Assembly: GCF_910596095.1 (NCBI RefSeq)
Contig: NC_056550.1
Coordinates: 3,038,001 to 3,102,000, forward strand
From: Thunnus maccoyii
Lineage: Eukaryota > Chordata > Actinopteri > Scombriformes > Scombridae
Reading direction: 5' to 3'
Length of the DNA stretch: 64,000 bases
Part shown: positions 52,960 to 64,000 of the stretch, in pieces
Position numbering within the stretch: position 1 is the first letter of the stretch
Layout of the letters: the number at the start of each line of letters is the position of its first letter
Notes under the pieces: model-generated
Databases searched by the model: none
What the model was told of the DNA's origin: nothing
Seen by the model: only the letters and a program-made list of their open reading frames with translations
Position numbers and translations under genes: made by a program

Positions 52960-55469
52960 AGTGTTTCTTCTTAGATACTCAGTAGCTAGGTTAGCTCTGT
53001 TATAGCAGCCGGAGCACTTTTTTTGAATCTCGAGCTCCATTGTTCTGTTAGAGGCGGCTGGAGCTGTGCAACCGGGAGACAGAGCCAAAAGGCTCCAACG
53101 TGCCATTGTTGCCCTGCACGGCCTCGCAACGGGGGTTTTTGTCTCTCCGTTGTTTCTTCGTCTGTCTCTCTCTCTCTCCCTCTTCTTCTCTCTGCCTCCT
53201 TAGTGCCTCTCCCTCTCTCCTTGTCTCCCTCTCCTCTGCGGCCACCCCGCCAGGAGAACTTGTTAAAAGGCTAAAAGAAGGTGCGCGTTTGAACAATGTA
53301 TTTATTTATATTTTTTTTTAAATATGTCATTCTAAATCGTATTATTACAAAGAGATGAGAGAAAAGCATGGCCTTGTCTGTGTTCAGGGTTTACACCCTT
53401 TTCTCTTTGATTTCCAGCCGCCTAACTCACATTTCGATGCGGAAGATGAATTTGTAATTATTAAAAAAAAAAAAGACACTTTCACGATTTGTTTTCACTG
53501 ACACAGTTGGCCTGAGTGTTTGTTAAATATTTAGTTAAGCTCCAGGCCGCGTGAATATGACACCACATAGGAGGAATATACTCTGCTGTGATGCTCAATA
53601 GTCTGATAAAAAATATGCTCGTGCTGTGTGCCCTCAACATCGAATATTTCCAAATGCTGGGAACAGATACATTGAAATATAAGACAGGACAATATAAGGA
53701 ATTCCCCTTGTTCTGCCGACTAACGGCGACCTGAGAAAGAGATGACAGTGAGGAATAACGAAGAAAGAGTCTGAGGCGTGCAGTCATTTTTTAAAACGAA
53801 CATAGTCGGTGACAATCATCTTTTATCGGTCTCTCTCTGTCCGCCACAGGCCTACCCCTGCTTCCACCTCACACTTTATAGCACACACACCACTCACTGC
53901 CTCCCACTGAAAAGGCTGAAAGGTGAGCAGAAGTCATCCCATAGAATTTTATGTTCATTTTTTTTATAACTTAAACAGAGTCCTGCATCGAACAGCACCC
54001 CTGCATGCGTGCACAGGTCCGGATGGGTCCCACGAACGGAGAGAGGCGCACGGATACCCCCCACTGCCCCCACCTCACACCCCCCAGCCCCCGACCAACG
54101 CGTCACGTGATTCATTAAATAATTAATGCAGAGGTTGCAGAATAGATATGTATTCGTCAGGAATATAACGGTAAGACATGGTGCTGCTCCAGTGTGTGTG
54201 TGTCTGACGTGGAAAATTCAACTGTCCTTTCAAAAAAAAAAAAAAAAAAAAGATACAAGCCCCCCTATAGCAGCGGAGAGAGGGGGAGAGAGAGAGAGAG
54301 AAAAAAAAGGAGAGAGAGAGGTAGAGGGGGGAGAAGAGGAGACACTGAGAAACGCCAACAGAGAGAGAGAGAGGAAGAGAAAAGAGAGAAGGAGGCTGCA
54401 ATAAAACAAATTTGGACGGGTGTGCGTCTTGCGGGTCGTTGTGGACACCGTGAGTATTGCGGAAGGAAGGGAACTGCATGGGGGGAAACCACACTTCTTC
54501 TTCCTCATCTTCTACGCCGCTGCGCCGCCTTCGCCCGCATCCCTCTCACTGAATCATAGGCTATTTTAACATCGTGGTAAATATGCCCCAAAATACCCAT
54601 CTTTCGCCGTGTTTTCTCATCGTGCATGTTGCTGTCGTGTTGTTTACACATCACCCCCCACCCATCATCATCAGCCATTGTTTATAGGTTGAAGCGGTGC
54701 AGCCGCGCAGCCTGCAAACCGGAGAGAGAGAGAGAGAGAGGGGGGGAGCAATGCAATGTTAGCCGATGGCTGTTTATATTTTAAGAAGCACTTGGATATT
54801 CTTCTCCATCTTTCTCCCATCACCTCCTGTCTGCCTCTACATCTCTCTCTATCTGCCTGACTCTCTGTCCATCTCTCTCCCTCTCTCTCTCTCCCTCTCC
54901 CTCTCTTCTTTTTTTTCCCAGCCAGCTACTTCTCTTGATTTATAGTGAGGCAGGGTGTCAGCGTGCGGCCGCGGCTGCCATTGTGTGTTTGTGAGGGAGT
55001 GCTGTTGTTTATGGTGCTGCCCACGATAAATCATGTTTCCCTCTGCTGTGGGGAGACGGTGGCGAAAAAATGACGGTCGATGGACCGATGATACACCGGA
55101 ACGAGGAAGAAGAAGAAGAGGAGGAAGAGATGTCGCCACGGCCGCCACGGGCTCTTCTTTCTGTTCCGGCTCTGTTTTCACTGCCCTGCTCTCTTTCCCC
55201 TCCTTCTCTATATCTGCCTGCCTTTCCTCCATGCCCTCACACACACCTCCGCCTTTTACACTTGATTATTACTAGGGGTGTTTCTTTTTTTCTTGCTCAG
55301 TATGACAGTGGCTGGCTGTAGCTCCGGGTCTTGAATTACTGCGGCGACCAATTAACGGGAGATTTGTTTAAATTTGGCACACCGGGCACGCCTCGGCCGC
55401 CATGAAATCTCATAAAAAGGACCTGCCGGCCAGGAAAATCTCATCCATCTAGCCAGGAGGTGTGAGTGA

Positions 55470-55543
55470 TTCCAAGTAGCTCAGTCATGGGAGCCAGGCT
55501 GAAGATCTAAATGACGCCGGTTCGAGTCCATGGCTTCTGCAAG
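55470..55543 (+). pseudogene. tRNA-Phe(GAA)-derived relic
   Basis: TAGCTCAGTCATGGGAGC preserves the A box with a D stem GCTC/GAGC. CTGAAGATCTAAA is the tRNA-Phe anticodon region (GAA). GGTTCGAGTCC at 55519-55529 is a perfect B box. The anticodon stem is two bases short on its 5' side and neither the acceptor stem nor the T stem pairs, so it is not a functional tRNA. It is a tRNA pseudogene or the head of an old tRNA-derived SINE. Confidence 0.6.
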
Positions 55544-56411
55544 CACAATGAGCCCATAGGCCCCTGCTTTAAAGTGAAATGCAATCAGAAAACTGTTTTC
55601 TGCACTGACGGAAACTATCTAATGAGAATCAACTTGGCTTTGGAATTTAAATGGGCTTTATGCCAGCAATACTACCTGCTTCTTGTTGTAGCCTAGTAAA
55701 GATCTCCTACGTTATGATTCATCTGCTGCTGCTTATTTTATTAAGATGAAACGTCACAGGACCAGAGGTGCTTGTATAGTGTCCCGTTAACTTTGTGCGT
55801 AAAAGCAGACTGTACACCGTCTCTGAGTTCATTTTTTAGAAGTAGTTTTTTTTTTCCATGCATTTTTTCAATGTGTTTTCTTTGGATGTCTGCTGGAATG
55901 GAACTGGGCGCCATTATTCATGTCAGCACTCAGTGTTTCTGCCTTTGCTCAAATCCTTCACCGTGAATCAGACCTTCTTCTTTTCTTTAAATGTGGCGAG
56001 GAAAATAAGATGCAGAGATGGGAGCATTTCCCTCCTTTTTAACCCCATGTTTGTATTCACATGTATCTCATATCACATTCGGTTTTTCCAATATACACTC
56101 TTCCCATGGCAACGGAAAATCCAACCAAATGACTCAGTGAAACATTGTGAATTGGTTTGTGGTACCATTTTTAGCTTTTCCCTCTGCGAGGAGCAAGTGG
56201 GGTGTGGGATGGAGTAAACGTAATTTCATCGGCTAACCTCATAACTCACTATAGTAAGTGACGCTTGTGTGATAGTGTGTTGTTGTTTTGGTGTGAAGCC
56301 AGCTGGTAATTTATGCAAAGTGCAATAAGAACAGAGGACAGTGAACGCAGCATCAAATGGTTTTATTATATACATACAACATAAGTTTGCAAGATACTTT
56401 TTATAGACATT

Positions 56412-56544
<133 letters not shown>

Positions 56545-56589
56545 CAGATGAGTATTAAAGAGTTGGGATAAGTATTGGGATGAATGCAT

Positions 56590-56685
56590 GAATGGATGGA
56601 TGGATGAATGGAAGGATGGATGAATGGATGGATGGATGAGTGGATGGATAGATGAATGGATGGATGGATGGATGGATGGATGGAT
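56590..56685. repeat. (GGAT)n minisatellite-like array
   Basis: GGAT/GAAT tetramers, degenerate at the 5' end and perfect at 56659-56682. Confidence 0.95.
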
Positions 56686-56960
56686 ATGCACCCGGAATCA
56701 GTTTACAATTACATTTCCAAGGCCGGACTCTTCCGCATCCTCTCTCCTCCCTCTCTGCCCCCCCTCCCCTCCCTCCCCCCACTCGGCCATCACTACCAGT
56801 GTAAACCTTAGTGTAACCAAATTAGAGCGCCTCCGCGGCTTCCCATCACATAATAATGGCAGTAGCAGCAAGAGGCAGCGCTTTTCAAAATGTGTATTCC
56901 TGCTGTCCGCCGCCGTGTCAAAAACAATATCCCGCCTCATTTCTGTGGACGGAGAAAGAG

Positions 56961-56996
<36 letters not shown>

Positions 56997-58077
56997 GGGG
57001 AGTGACATGATTTCTTTCCTCCTTTTTTCATATATATTTATATATTTCGCCGGGTATCTCGACCTCATATCTGATTTGGGTGACAGCGAAGCGTTGAAAA
57101 TATATTTCCAAGCGCCAGCCAGGCCGCCCGCTGCTGCAGGTTGTGAGCGTGGCCGTGCAGAGGGGGAGAAGTTTAGAGGGAGGCTAACTTGACTTTTAAA
57201 AAATTAGTTAAATCATAAGTGGCTGAAACTGTTGCATTAAAATGCTCCTAAGTCACACAGTGAAGGGAAGACGACAGCAGAAGCGTTTGGTTTATCTTAT
57301 CTTATCCCAGGCATGTGTCCACTGTTAAGTGTGTTTTGTCTGGCAAGATAGTTCCACATCAAACCCCGCAGAAATAGTTCAAATATTTGAAACGGTGTTG
57401 AGAAATGATATCACTCCCTGTCTGACATCCATTATGGCTGCTGCTGCTGCTGCTGTTGCTGCTGCTATCCAAGCTGCAGGAGGGGGATTTCAACTCCTGC
57501 GAGGCCTCCCTGCATTCACAACTCTCTCTATTCACGCCTCACTAAATACAATTCTGTCCCCGCTGCTGCAGACCTTATTCATAATCCAGATGTGAAAAAG
57601 GCACGTTTGTTACTCCCTCTATGAAAACACAGAGAAATTGCGTAAATGTTTTACTTTGCTGCATCTTCAAAGAATCTGTAGCCTATTGTGACACCACAAT
57701 ACATTTACAGGCTGAAATTAATGTTTACACCGAAACCTGCTGCAGGACAATGGCTGCATCATCAACTCATTGTGACATCGGGGGAATTAAGGACGCAGCA
57801 GAACATGATACTGACCTAAAATAACACGGATTCCTTTTATATGACTGTTAGTTCAAGATAAACATAGAACGGAGCGGAATCACTGAATGGAAGCGACTTG
57901 TATGAACATCTCGGTGAAGAGCTGCATAGTTTATTTAAAGAAGTGATCCTTCCTTTTCATTAGATGAATACATGTTTTATCATGAATATTAAAAAAAAAA
58001 CAAACTTTTCGCTTCATGACCCAGCGTTCTAATCTAAAATGCATTAGCAAAAAAAGCAAAGCATGCAGATCAGCATG

Positions 58078-58081
58078 GTGT

Positions 58082-58132
<51 letters not shown>

Positions 58133-58177
58133 CGATAGAGAGAGACAGACAGAGAGAGAGAGAGAGAGAGAGAGAGG
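58078..58177. repeat. (GT)n followed by (GA)n
   Basis: Compound array: GT to about 58122, then GA with AGAC interruptions to 58177. Confidence 0.93.
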
Positions 58178-59538
58178 GTCTTTACTCCAAATGTATTGTT
58201 TGTTACTGATTTACCGGGCAGTGAGAGCTCAGGGGAAAGCTTGGTTTAACGGAAGAAGATGCAGCAGTAGCTCACGGTGTTTCTCCTACAGTGGCTGAAA
58301 CGCCAAACAGCTGAGGCTGATACACACTCAAACGGTTTGAATCCACCGCAATTAGAGCTATATGGTTTTAGTGTTTATTGTCAAGGTCGCTGTAGACCCA
58401 CGCGTCTGACAGACACGCATGAAAGCAAGCAGGCACGCGGACAAGACTTCATACAAGGCGCATCTTCCCACTCACTCCCGGGGCTGGCAGCCATATTGTC
58501 TTCTTCACTGTTCTTTCCCCACGCAAAAATATTATCAACGCGCCCTGCGACCTTTCCGGTTAACGACGAAAAATGCCTTCATTTCTTCTTAAAAAGTGAC
58601 TTTTTCAATGAGCTACGCAATTTTAACACCGCGTCTAATTCAGCATAACCCAAAGCCTGAGACATAAGCCACTATCTCTATAAACGTCGCTCAATCTAAA
58701 ACTGTTTCTTCACAATAGACCAAAATACAGAAAAAATCACCTTAAACATGAGCATGCCACACATAACACAGGACACGTTTTCTAACACAGATTTTGAGTA
58801 AACAAAACAGCCCACGTGCGTTTGTTTTAAAGCTTAATTTAAATGTTAAAGCATGTCTGTGTTCATTTAGTCTATTAGTGTAAGGCAGCGGTCAATTTAC
58901 ACAAGTACAAAAATATTTTCTGTTGTATTCATCTTTAAAATGCACAATGTGAGGACTGTTATGTAGGTTTACCTGCAAATATCCCGCCTATACAGAAAAA
59001 CCGCCGTAAAAAAAAAAAAATTCAAGAAGAATTTTTTTAAAAAGACAAAAAGAAGCATTTGAACAGTGAAAAATAAATCTAAGGAAGGAAATGTGATTGT
59101 GGATTTGAACGGCAGTGAAAATGTATTCCATATCCATAGATCGGTGCCTAACCATGTCTCAGCTAGGCTATAAAACGCCGCGGAGTCATTTAACATTAAG
59201 CTTTAGGCATATAATAATTGCTTGGAGGCAGAAACGGTTTAATCTGAAGTGAAGTGAAAAGGCAAAACCACGACAGCAATGAAAGCAGTTCGGTTTAAAA
59301 ACGGCTATGGAGCAGGGATTCTTTTCAAACAGCCAAACATAAATCAGAGGACCGCTCGCGTCATAAATCTGCAGCCGCTGAACGTTAACGAGCGAAAGAT
59401 TTAAGCGTGGGGAAAATAATGTTAACAAAACATGTTAACATGTGTTTAAATCAGCTTTAACGAGGGGGGTTCTTTTACATGCCTAATGCGTTTTTTTACT
59501 ATAATAAAAACAAATAAACAGGTCAAACAAAATTAGGA

Positions 59539-59599
<61 letters not shown>

Positions 59600-59601
59600 T
59601 A
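59539..59601. repeat. (ATT)n microsatellite
   Basis: About 20 ATT units, 30 bases before a CpG-containing non-repetitive segment. Confidence 0.95.
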
Positions 59602-60927
59602 ACCCATAGTCTATTGCCTTATCTCTTACAGGGCGCAGATATCCAGTCTCGTGCTCCATGCATGCGCCAGGTACTTCCCGGGTTCTTCCTCGCGCGGAGA
59701 TGATTACCCGTTCGGAAATAAATCAATAAGAAGCCTCGTGCTAATTTATAATCGTCTGCGCGAGGGCAGTGATTCAAAGCGCGTGAAAAATGAGCGACTG
59801 AAACCGTATCCAGAGCCCGCGAGCGACGCTTTTTTTTTCTCTTCAACCGGGCCGGAGAGCAGCATGCACGAGAGCGATAAGATACACCAAGTTGCTCAGC
59901 CGGAAATGTTTCCACGAGGAGCCGTTCTCTTTCTTTTATCAACTAAAAATAACGCTTTGCTCTTGTGTAATTGAACTTCTCTCTCTCTCTTTCGTCGCCC
60001 TCTTCCTTGCTTTATCTCTCTCACTCTCTCAGTGTGTGTGTGTGTATGTGTGTGTGTGTGTGCGTGTGTGTGGCAGTAAAGGCATGTCTATACGCGTGGG
60101 AAGATAACACAAATACACACAAAGAGGTAGAGAGAGAGAGAGAGAGTCCAGCAAAGCCAAGTGTATCGGTTTGAGATTAATTGAAGTTGTACATTTAACA
60201 ATAAATGATGTCAATACCGCCACGACAGCAGCGCTCAAAAATCCTCACAAATAAAGAATTACAATCCACTAACATGTCCAGGATGTCCAGAAATGTCCCA
60301 AAATCCGTCTATGACAGGCTGAAAAGATACAGAGCACATCCACATCAGTTGGCTATTTTTCACTCTTATTTTGTCGTAATAGGCTACTGTGCTTCCTGTG
60401 AATATGTGCAATTGTCAAATATTTACACAATTGCCGTGACATCTGTGTTCGGTTAAGTTTTGGTCGTCATGGGCAAGTTCGGTTTCATATCCAAATTATT
60501 TTGATTTTTAGGCTTATTGATATTTTTAGGCCGATTTCATACATTTCCTATAGCCTAAGATATTTCGCTGAAACCTCTTTAGTTAAATCTGGTTTCGTTT
60601 AGGCCAGTGTAGAGTTTTGACCATGGTTTTCGCACATAGCCTACTGTATGAATAATAGATAATAATAATATATAATAATGTATGGTTTTGACTGTAATTT
60701 ACCAAAATCTGATAGGCCCGTAGGGCAGATTCTACCACTGAATTTGTAAACAAGCCGAACAGCGGAAGCAGTTCCCTGTGTGGACGCGCAGGTCAAATCA
60801 CAGCGGAATTTCTGCTCTTCCTCCCCTCTCTCAATCTCCTTCTCCCTCTTCCTCTCCTCTGATCGCTCTCAGTTTGACGCCATGTAATAACCAACATCTG
60901 GCCCGCGCGCAGGCAGGACAGACAGGC

Positions 60928-60943
60928 AGGTCACGCTGAACCT
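60928..60943. promoter_or_regulatory. imperfect ERE/IR3 nuclear-receptor site
   Basis: AGGTCA-CGC-TGAACCT, an inverted repeat with spacing 3. The second half reads AGGTTCA on the minus strand, one insertion-like deviation from the palindrome. Confidence 0.25.
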
Positions 60944-61296
60944 AGCTAACCCCCTAGCGCACCTCAACCAGACTCCCCGATTGGACAGGAACAAGAACCA
61001 GAACCCCCCCTCCCCCTCCCCGACTCCCTAGGTTCTCGCGGCCTGTGTAGCTGTCAGTCCGCAGCCCGGTTCAGGAACAGTTCACGGTGTCAATCCGCCT
61101 CCCCCGCAGGACAAAAGCAAGGACGACCGAGCAAGCTAGTCAGAGATCCGAGCGGGGAGAAACACTGCAGGAAAGGAGGGGAAGAAGCAGGTTTATGTGA
61201 ATGTGATAGTCGTCAGTGTTCCGTAGATAATCAATGAAGCAATGAATGGCAAGTTTGACTTTCTGAGAGACAAATCTACCATATGCTGGTCCACAA

Positions 61297-61318
61297 AGGT
61301 TACAGGTCAGCAAGGTGC
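61297..61318 (+). promoter_or_regulatory. overlapping DR1/DR3 half-site cluster
   Basis: AGGTTA-C-AGGTCA-GCA-AGGTGC: three same-direction half-sites in 22 bases, giving a DR1 and an imperfect DR3. It lies 1 kb upstream of the putative 62304 splice donor. Confidence 0.3.
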
Positions 61319-62501
61319 GCTAACGGCTACTAGTTAGCAAAGCAACAGCAAAACACCATCAGCGTGTGTTTGAATCACTGACCAAAAGATACCAGGCGTC
61401 AGGGGAGAAGCAAGGAACGACAAGAGACAGGAGGACACAGAAGGACTTTGCTCCTATTTTTTGGTGTATTGAGAAGAAGATAAAGAAGAAGAGGGAAGAA
61501 AGAGGTAGAGAAGGATAGAGACAGAAGAAGAGAGCCCAGGGAATACGGCGTCACACTCAGGCCAGAGAAGCTCTGACAGAAGAAACCGGTTTCTTTTGGA
61601 GGCTCGCTCTGCCTACTGCAGGCCCACCGGAGCTTGCGCTGTACCCAATGGGGAGATAAGGCTACCCGGTGGGTAGATAAGGCTTCAGGAAAAGAAAAGC
61701 GCGAGCCCTGGCCGTAGTACTGGCCAGGCACGCACCGACCCGCTATACGGGGAATTTTGCAGCACAGGCGGAGGGGGGGTGAGCGCGCGCACGCGGTGTG
61801 CTTTTTAGGGTAAAGTAGCACAGCGAGCCCCAGACTGAGCAGTCCCCGTCAGCCTGTGTGCTGTAGGTAGGCACTGATTGTTGCAGATTTATGGTGGAGC
61901 CGCTCAAGATTTATGGCTTTTCCCAAACCGGGCATGCAAACGCTTGGCGTCTCCTTTACGTTATGTTGTAGTGGTACTGGAATGGATACAGCAGTATTAT
62001 AACAACTGGCAATAGTACGGCGTAAGCGCCGTTTTTGACTGACTTAAATGCATTTCCATGTGTTATTTAGTGCCATTTTGGACCCGAATACACGATAGAA
62101 AAAAGCCAAACTGTCGGACCGCCAGCGCGTAATTACGCACTCGCAATCACCGAAGAAAATACGTCCAAGGTTTTCAGAGAAGGGATTCTGTGGTCTTCTT
62201 TACTCCAACCGGTGTGTCCGTCCGTGTCCTAAACATACTGCATCCGGGGGAAAATATAACACCAGGAGGAGATCCAGGAGGAGAGACACGCCGAGAAAGA
62301 GCAGGTAAGGTCTGCCGGGATGCTTCTCGCTCAGTGTCCCGGTGTGTGTTCCCGAGGCGTCCCCATCCCACGCGCTCCGCCGCTCGACATGTCATTAATT
62401 ATCTGTTGTGTGACCGTGGTCTCTCTCGAACTGGCAGAGGCATCCGCGGGGTGTGCCCGCGTGCAAGCTCTGTTGCCTGCCAAAAACTTTTCCCCCCTTG
62501 T

Positions 62502-62511
62502 GTGTGTTTGT

Positions 62512-62581
<70 letters not shown>
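62502..62581. repeat. (TG)n microsatellite
   Basis: TG array with early TTTG interruptions. Confidence 0.96.
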
Positions 62582-62583
<2 letters not shown>

Positions 62584-64000
62584 GCAGCTGCAGACAGATG
62601 CCTCAGAATAGGTAACAGACAAGGGGCGAAAAGGACGCCTCGCCATGCTCTACCTCTGTCTCTCCTCTCGTCTCCGTCATTTCAAAAGAAGTTTACTTGC
62701 AGCGGTTTGGACAGAGATAGGTGTGCGTCTGGTACGTGTGTGTGTGTCCATGACACAGAGAGAATGAGTCGTAGTGAATAGGAACCTGACGGCTAGGTGT
62801 AAAGAAAGAAGATTCATGTTAGCCACGCTGTGATTTATGATAGTGTGAAAAGATTGCTTACTCAAGAAGCCGCACCCCCATCTCTTTCTCTCTCCTTGTC
62901 TCCTTCCCTCTCTCTTATCCACAAATCCTCATGTTCTTCCCTGCAATGCCCCCCCCCACCCCCCACCCCCCAACACACAACAAATCCACAAATGGTCCTA
63001 CAATAACAGAATTTTCCTTTGACCACATCTAAGCAAGAGCAGACGTAATGGTTATAAATACATGTGTAATTACAACTAGTTCAATTTGAATTATTACAAA
63101 CAAAGTTTATTCCATAATGACCCAATCAACCCATAGTCTGTCTAATCTGCTGGGTTTCTCATTGTTATACCGGCTAGATGTAACGTTAGCTTCATTCAAT
63201 TCAGAAACCACCATAAGCAAAGGAGAAATGCAATAAGCAAGAGAGGAATGCAATCCAATTATTCATAGACTGAATGGAAGAATTTATGTCCATAACTATA
63301 CAAAATATATGTGTAGCAAATATAATTTTACCAACCAGCCAGCAGGCCTTAATTCTCCTGATCCCTTTGTTGTGAGGGGACAAGATTTCTATAAATTACT
63401 TTATTCATTCATATTGTTGATGTACTGAACTGTACTATTTGAATCTGAATCTGATTATATGGGCTATATATTTTTCCCTTTTCCAATATAATATATCATC
63501 AGATCTGTTTAGCAGTGAGCATTACTGTAACAGCACAGGAGAAACAGCATCTACCAACAAAACATGAGCGACTATTATGGACTTTTGGACATTTTTAGTG
63601 GCATAAAAGTCAAATAAGTGCCAGAGGTGTAGAGGAGTCACAATCACTGAGCAGGACCACAAAGAAAGATAAGTTGCATCTAAATCTGTTATTAAATATA
63701 ATTTAATGTTGTTTACTATCAACAGGTGTTATATGTGACCAATGTCTCATTTAACCGAATGCCTTATTTTTTCATGTGAATGTTGATTAAATTGCAACAA
63801 TATAAAATCAGGTGTATGGGCTGACATAGTATCTCTAATGTTCATTTGTTTTTATCAATCAATGTGACAAAAGGTGATTTTTCTTTAAACCACACATCCC
63901 CCCAAAGTACAGTATTGTATATGTGGTATCTGACATCCTGGAGGAGGAGATATAAGATATAGGTATAAAATAAAAGTACTTATGTATTTTTACACCTGAT

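Overview
The window is vertebrate, specifically teleost fish, genomic DNA and holds the middle of a HoxBa cluster. Three two-exon homeobox genes lie head-to-tail on the + strand in posterior-to-anterior paralogue order: hoxb6a (5311-8249), hoxb5a (13986-16361) and hoxb4a (37046-39562). A miR-10 hairpin (34705-34790) sits 2.3 kb upstream of hoxb4a. The mature miR-10 sequence is the 10c type (purine change after the CCG), which in zebrafish belongs to the hoxba cluster. The presence of both hoxb4 and mir-10c argues for the Ba rather than the Bb duplicate. The very dense microsatellites (CA/TG, GA/TC, ATT, GATA-like and homopolymer tracts) and the compact introns fit a ray-finned fish; I cannot name the species.

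Layout: 1-5095 is hoxb6a upstream DNA with simple repeats and a possible piggyBac-like MITE. hoxb6a has a TATA box at 5096 and a 3'UTR to about 9.37 kb. The 9.4-13.98 kb spacer carries a DR2 retinoid-type site and a strong CTCF-like motif just before hoxb5a. hoxb5a has a repeat-rich 3'UTR ending near 17.67 kb. A 17 kb regulatory spacer (17.7-34.7 kb) follows, with a cluster of nuclear-receptor half-sites at 25.83 kb, a DR5 retinoic-acid-type element at 28.90 kb, a palindromic ERE-like site at 30.46 kb and no protein-coding gene. Then come mir-10c, the hoxb4a promoter (inverted CCAAT plus CACGTG box), hoxb4a, and about 22.5 kb of non-coding DNA (41.5-64 kb). The hoxb3a homeobox is not reached, although two plausible splice donors there might belong to its 5' untranslated exons.

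How it works together: the three proteins are Antp-class DNA-binding transcription factors with a PBX-binding YPWM/FPWM hexapeptide and an intact homeodomain. They pattern hindbrain, spinal cord, somites and fin position. Spacer elements of retinoid-receptor type, Cdx/Hox-like A/T motifs and CTCF-like sites are the expected collinear control. The most interesting reading is post-transcriptional. The 3'UTRs of hoxb6a (two), hoxb4a (one) and hoxb5a (two weaker) contain miR-196 seed matches, and hoxb4a also has a miR-10 seed match, so the cluster's own microRNAs may repress all three genes. No CRISPR, rRNA, prophage or other prokaryotic feature is present.
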